Source of the DNA: Epiperipatus broadwayi
Lineage: Eukaryota > Onychophora > Udeonychophora > Euonychophora > Peripatidae
Direction: 5' to 3'
Assembly (NCBI GenBank): GCA_028023455.1
Contig: JAQFVV010000018.1
Span: forward strand, 8,277,274-8,341,273
DNA: 64,000 nt
How positions within the stretch are numbered: position 1 is the stretch's first letter; each line of letters begins with the position of its first letter. Shown piece by piece: positions 61,805 through 64,000 of the stretch. Under the pieces are notes generated by a model. The model did not search any database, was not told the DNA's origin, and saw nothing but the letters and a program-made list of their open reading frames with translations. A program made the translations under genes and the position numbers.

Positions 61805-61872
61805 CCAAAACAGATTTTAAAATCGTTGTTGTGATATTGATAAATGGTAATGTATGTAAATGCATATATAAA

Positions 61873-62196
61873 TTAACTTGTCCATTTTCTGGAAATAGCA
61901 AAACATCTGTCACATCTATTGATCGCATTGTTATCGTTGATGATAAAATACGCTTCTTTAATATTCCTCTTACAATCGTTAGCCTCAGTGCACACTATTT
62001 GGAGGTTGGAAGGTTCTAATGTATGACTGTCCTGCTTCTCATGCTCAAAAAATATTGAGTTGTTATCGTTGTTCTTTTTTGCTCTTCTGTATGTATACAT
62101 GTGCTGAGCAGCTCTATTATATACAATGACCTTGGTCTTCCCATAGTATGTGGTGCTGCATCCAGCATGAGCGCATGAAATGCTATATAAACTTAA
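61873..62196 (-). pseudogene. Penelope-like element GIY-YIG endonuclease domain
   Basis: 108 codons are open on the minus strand to TAA at 61873, beginning just after a TAG at 62199-62197. The order of motifs is that of a PLE endonuclease: YSISCAHAGCSTTYYGKTK (GIY degenerate, YIG as YYG, with a cysteine pair), an R-x-x-QH helix, FEHEKQ, then IKEAYFI with the conserved glutamate, and AINR near the end. In an intact element a reverse transcriptase would precede it and prime at broken DNA ends. The RT was not recognised at 62.2-64 kb, and the frame lacks its own start, so this is a 3' fragment. Confidence 0.75.
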
Positions 62197-64000
62197 CTAT
62201 ATTATTAGTATTTATTAGATTTTTAAACTGAACCATATAAATAGCATTTCCCCAGATATCCTATTATCTCTTTTGTTTTTAAAATGCTAAAAGCTTATTC
62301 ATTATAAAGATCAAGAAATACAATTACCCTCAGTGCTGATCATCTTTTTTATCACTTTTTTTTTCAAGATTCTATAGTTTCTAGTGAATTATATTAATCA
62401 AAATAGAATTATTTCAATTTCATAATTTGTATTCCAAACAAGAATTCAGTCACTTGTTCTTTTTTTTTTCAAATTTTTTTTCCAGAAACATAGTTTAAAA
62501 AAAATAATTCTTATTTTTTCATTATTCAACTTTCACATCCTATAGATTATACAATCGCCATAGTTTGAACATTTTTTTACTTTTGTTTTAAAGGTATATC
62601 CCTACATTTAAAAATTTTATTTTAATTTTTCATTGTAACTACGCTTAGTGTTAGGCTACTACTAATCTTTTGATTGATGGATTATCTTGTTTTTATGAGT
62701 AAACCATTATAATATAATCGATACTATTTCATTATTTTGATGGGGAATTTATCCAAGGTTTTTTATAAAATTATTTTGTGAAAACAAAGTGTTTGTGATA
62801 GTATAAGATTTCACTTATTACAAATCATTTGAGGTCACAAGTCTATAAAAAACAAATGTAGTTTTTCAGTGAATTTGATAGGGTAGTAATAGCCATAAAA
62901 TTAGCTAATTGAGAATTTTTTCCATGGACTCTTTAAATCTGATGTTGTATTCTAAGTATTGATAAAATGGGAATAGATAGTTTAATCACATCAGTGTTTC
63001 CTAAATATATCAAGAATTCCAATAGTAAAAGATATCATATTATACATCATTGCAAATCGAACATCATTTATGCAATCATCCGATCATTCAAAAACTTGTA
63101 ACCGTTTACTTATTAAATAAGACTTTCTTTCTATGAAAAAATGAGTTTAGCTAAGAATTTTAAATCTTGACAGCTCCTTAACTATAATCACTCCTTTTTA
63201 TTCAGATATTGTAAGAATTCACATCAAAAAAGTGTTCTCAATTCTGTGCATCTACACTTAAAACATCAATAAAAATGGTTTACATAGATTCTATCATTAC
63301 TTTTAGCTTTAGCAACTTTTACTAATTTTACAACTATTTTTTCTTATTTAATTTAGCAATTTATTATGAAATTTAAACATATTTTGCAAGATAGTTATTT
63401 TAAATTAATTTTTAGATTTTCAATATTTGAAATAGAAATGGGGAGCATTAAATAATGCTTTTCTTTTAAATTCATAATCTTTTGTCATCTCCAAATTTAA
63501 TTCCCAAGTCATTTATTACTGATTATTCTGTATCATGAAGAATCATAGCAAACATGTATCAGTCTACTTATCATACATTTCTCAACCATTTAGTCAGAAT
63601 TACTATGCTCTTAATTGAGAAATCAAAGTGTGATTGCATAAATACATAATTCCTTTATCACAGTTGTTAGTAGCAGGGAGATCATCAATAATATAAAAGA
63701 TTAATAGCCGTTGCTATCTTATGTGGCTGAAGACAGCAAAAATAAAAAAAAGTGAAAATAAAAGATGAGACTTAGATAAAGAATTCAGAGAGGAGAATAC
63801 CATATAGCACAAAATACTCTTCATTAGGCACTAGTTATTGGTTATTATTTATTTGAAAATCTTTCCAAGGTCTAATATCCATTTGTCGTGTCAGTTACAT
63901 AATGTATATGAAACAAGTAACTATAAATATAAACAATAAATGATAGAAATAATGATAACATAAATAGCTCTTAAAACTTTACCAACTATTACAACATCAT
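62197..64000. other. AT-rich flank, possible decayed PLE RT
   Basis: By position the RT of the PLE should be here on the minus strand, but no RT motif could be read. No other gene was seen before the window ends. Confidence 0.3.

Noticed and set aside
61786-62019. 77-codon plus-strand open frame
   Set aside because: It is the antisense shadow of the PLE endonuclease on the minus strand.

Overview
This is a very AT-rich stretch (roughly 70% A+T by eye) of an invertebrate metazoan nuclear genome. The evidence is a single-exon class A (rhodopsin-like) GPCR, Ty3/Gypsy LTR retrotransposons, Penelope-like elements (PLEs), a LINE remnant and long (TA)n tracts. Nothing looks prokaryotic. I cannot name the species; a lophotrochozoan, flatworm or cnidarian-type genome would all fit. 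The only convincing host gene in 64 kb is the GPCR at 47380-48336 (minus strand). Almost everything else that can be recognised is mobile-element sequence in different states of decay.

Left part (1-17.9 kb): mostly featureless AT-rich DNA, with a LINE C-terminal remnant ending in a (GAT)n tail (about 9.0-9.2 kb), a decayed tandem repeat (10.1-10.8 kb), an A-rich gag-like relic (10.85-12.15 kb), a duplicated unit in which one copy has expanded a (TA)n tract (14.45-14.68 kb), a degenerate minus-strand Gypsy relic (about 14.8-17.35 kb), and inside that relic a nearly perfect 231-bp palindrome (15951-16181).

Centre (18-43 kb): a nested stack of retroelements. An old plus-strand Gypsy element has its gag and first half of protease at 18038-19956. 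The second half of protease, RT, RNase H, integrase and a probable 3' LTR lie at 38156-42960. The roughly 18 kb between holds (i) an unassigned 2.75-kb segment, (ii) inside that, a very young 10.8-kb Gypsy element (20677-31515) with unusually long 2.85-kb near-identical LTRs and a 4-bp GTAT target duplication, and (iii) a minus-strand, internally deleted LTR element (33644-38131) with a tRNA-Lys-type primer binding site, whose short interior joins a gag-type coiled coil to the tail of pol. Differences between its two LTRs are dominated by CpG-to-TpG/CpA changes. A 500-N gap lies inside the old RT, but flanking codons suggest nothing is missing.

Right part (43-64 kb): a degenerate PLE GIY-YIG endonuclease (45.06-45.70 kb, plus), the GPCR, several foldback elements (51834-52048, 59721-59979, 60055-60618), a candidate LTR plus PBS (53414-55552), and a better preserved PLE GIY-YIG domain on the minus strand (61873-62196). 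Its downstream flank carries a short structured motif that also appears in both arms of the palindrome at 16 kb. The youngest Gypsy is structurally complete but its coding frame is broken twice (TGA at 25020; A10 run at 26007), so it is probably not autonomous as sequenced.
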